Below, piece by piece: positions 4,399-5,755 of a stretch of DNA of 5,755 bases. Source of the stretch: JAATGA01 sp047605605 (GTDB taxonomy: Bacteria > Pseudomonadota > Alphaproteobacteria > Rhodobacterales > Rhodobacteraceae). Numbering within the stretch: position 1 is the first letter of the stretch; each line of letters begins with the position of its first letter. Both the position numbers and the translations under genes were made by a program. The stretch is from contig JASGFG010000126.1 in assembly GCA_047605605.1 (NCBI GenBank), positions 1 through 5,755 of the forward strand, in the 5' to 3' direction. The notes beneath the pieces were generated by a model. It was given only the letters and a program-made list of their open reading frames with translations, was not told the origin of the DNA and searched no databases.

Positions 4399-5755
4399 AT
4401 GTCGAAAAAGATGCTCATCGACGCCACCCATGCGGAAGAAACCCGCGTGGTCGTGGTGGACGGAAACAAGGTCGAGGAATTCGATTTTGAAACGGTAAAC
4501 AAGCGGCAGCTGGCGGGGAACATCTACCTTGCCAAGGTGACGCGGGTTGAACCCTCGCTTCAGGCGGCCTTTGTGGATTACGGCGGGAACCGGCACGGTT
4601 TCCTCGCCTTTGCGGAAATCCACCCCGATTACTATCAGATCCCGGTCGCCGACCGTAAGGCGCTGATCGAGGAAGAGCGCGCCTATGCCCGCGCGCAGGA
4701 AGAGGAAGAGAACCGTCGCAGCCGCCGCCGTGCGCCCCGCCCCGCGCGGGCCGAGGCTGCGGTCGCCGATCCCGTCCAGTCGGCCGAGATCGCCGGCATG
4801 GACGTGGTGGATCTGGGCGAGGAAACCGGCGCCGATGCGCTGGTCGTCGATGCCATGGCCGAGGTCGTGGCAGAGGCCGCGCATGACCACGATCATGCGG
4901 ACGGCCACGCCCATGACGATCATTCCCATGACGATCATTCGCATGATGGCCACGCCCATGAAGGCGATGCCCGCTATCACGCCATCGACCATGCCAGCGA
5001 TACAGACGACGAGATCGAGTCGATCGCCGAAGAGGACGTGGCCGAGGAAATCAGCCAGACCCGCAAGCCGCGCCCCCGGAAATACAAGATCCAGGAGGTG
5101 GTGAAGGTCCGCCAGATCATGCTGGTGCAGGTGGTGAAGGAGGAACGCGGCAACAAGGGCGCCGCGCTGACCACCTATCTGTCGCTGGCCGGGCGCTATT
5201 GCGTGCTGATGCCGAACACCGCGCGCGGCGGCGGCATTTCCCGCAAGATCACCCAGGCTGCCGACCGCAAGAAGCTCAAGGAGATCGCGTCCGAGATCGA
5301 GGTGCCGGAAGGCGCCGGCCTGATCATCCGCACGGCGGGGGCCAAGCGGACCAAGCCGGAAATCAAGCGCGACTACGAATACCTGATGCGGCTCTGGGAA
5401 CAGATCCGCGAGCTGACGCTGAAATCCATCGCGCCGGCCAAGATCTATGAGGAAGGCGACCTGATCAAACGCTCGATCCGCGACCTTTACAGCCGCGACA
5501 TCGACGAAGTGCTGGTCGAGGGCGAGGCGGGCTATCGCACCGCCAAGGACTTCATGCGCATGATCATGCCCAGCCATGCCAAGCAGGTGCAGCCCTATCA
5601 CGACCAGATGCCGCTGTTCGCGCGGTTCCAGGTGGAAAGCTATCTGGGCGGCATGTTCAACCCGGTGGTGCAGCTGAAATCGGGCGGCTACATCGTCATT
5701 GGCGTGACCGAGGCGCTGGTCGCCATCGACGTGAACTCGGGCCGGGCGACGAAAG
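4399..5755 (+). CDS. rne: Ribonuclease E, N-terminal part (runs off window)
   Basis: This is the endoribonuclease that starts mRNA decay and processes rRNA and tRNA precursors, normally as the scaffold of the RNA degradosome. The open frame gives 452 codons without a stop and continues beyond the window. The N-terminus SKKMLIDATHAEETRV, then EPSLQAAFVDYGGNRHGFL (51-69), matches the first half of the S1 domain, with Phe58 and Phe68 at the positions of E. coli Phe57 and Phe67. The S1 domain is interrupted by about 130 residues (roughly 93-225) and resumes at VQVVKEERGNKGAALTTY (243-260). The 5'-sensor motif GLIIRTAG carries Arg311 and Thr312. The first catalytic aspartate is Asp444 in AIDVNSGRATK, equivalent to E. 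coli Asp303. The second aspartate, zinc-link and C-terminal scaffold are outside the window. The insertion has an Arg-rich stretch (106-117), then a His/Asp-rich segment (162-187), then an acidic run. The start at 4399 has GGAAG upstream and matches the family. Confidence 0.95.
   Translation, partial: MSKKMLIDATHAEETRVVVVDGNKVEEFDFETVNKRQLAGNIYLAKVTRVEPSLQAAFVDYGGNRHGFLAFAEIHPDYYQIPVADRKALIEEERAYARAQEEEENRRSRRRAPRPARAEAAVADPVQSAEIAGMDVVDLGEETGADALVVDAMAEVVAEAAHDHDHADGHAHDDHSHDDHSHDGHAHEGDARYHAIDHASDTDDEIESIAEEDVAEEISQTRKPRPRKYKIQEVVKVRQIMLVQVVKEERGNKGAALTTYLSLAGRYCVLMPNTARGGGISRKITQAADRKKLKEIASEIEVPEGAGLIIRTAGAKRTKPEIKRDYEYLMRLWEQIRELTLKSIAPAKIYEEGDLIKRSIRDLYSRDIDEVLVEGEAGYRTAKDFMRMIMPSHAKQVQPYHDQMPLFARFQVESYLGGMFNPVVQLKSGGYIVIGVTEALVAIDVNSGRATK
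4912..4956 (+). repeat. 15-bp tandem repeats within rne encoding a His/Asp-rich run
   Basis: Three 15-bp in-frame units encode HDDHS, HDDHS and HDGHA (residues 172-186). The first two, starting at 4912 and 4927, share CATGACGATCATTC and differ only in the last base. The third is diverged. They lie inside the S1-domain insertion of RNase E. Confidence 0.8.

Noticed and set aside
4192..5601. 469-codon minus-strand frame across rne, with a repetitive Met/Ile/Val-rich stretch
   Set aside because: The repetitive hydrophobic stretch is the reverse complement of the His/Asp repeats in rne. The + strand product is clearly RNase E, so this is a shadow.

Overview
The window looks like chromosomal DNA of an alphaproteobacterium, most likely of the Rhodobacteraceae (Paracoccus/Rhodobacter-like). 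The reasons are high GC with strong C/G third-position bias, an RNase E whose S1 domain carries a long insertion, a DctB/DctD pair of the alphaproteobacterial type, and an intergenic motif that from memory I associate with this family. The genus is inference. All four genes are on the + strand, and the long minus-strand frames read as GC-rich shadows.

Layout: 6-674 is purQ (glutaminase subunit of FGAM synthase, purine synthesis). After a 47-bp gap holding a good sigma70-type promoter, 722-2479 is a dctB-like membrane sensor histidine kinase and 2487-3818 is its dctD-like response regulator. These two are 7 bp apart, and the dctD ribosome binding site overlaps the dctB stop codon. A 580-bp non-coding stretch (3819-4398) follows. 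It holds a GC hairpin just after dctD, a hairpin-containing element that may be a dispersed repeat, a possible promoter, and a hairpin-rich leader. From 4399 to the window end is the 5' part (452 codons) of rne, RNase E.

How the genes work together: dctB and dctD should form one two-component system in which a periplasmic sensor domain, probably for C4-dicarboxylates, controls phosphorylation of DctD. No transporter target lies in the window. PurQ and RNase E are housekeeping neighbours with no evident functional link to it.

I see no wholly new system. The most notable points are: (1) the DctD AAA+ domain has lost the GAFTGA loop that contacts sigma54 and has a changed Walker B motif, so it probably does not act as a normal sigma54 activator; (2) the dctB promoter is placed so that the mRNA would be leaderless, with a GANTC site over its -10 box; (3) RNase E carries a histidine/aspartate-rich segment inside its S1-domain insertion, encoded by near-perfect 15-bp repeats; (4) tandem perfect hairpins sit directly upstream of the rne ribosome binding site, suggesting leader-mediated control.
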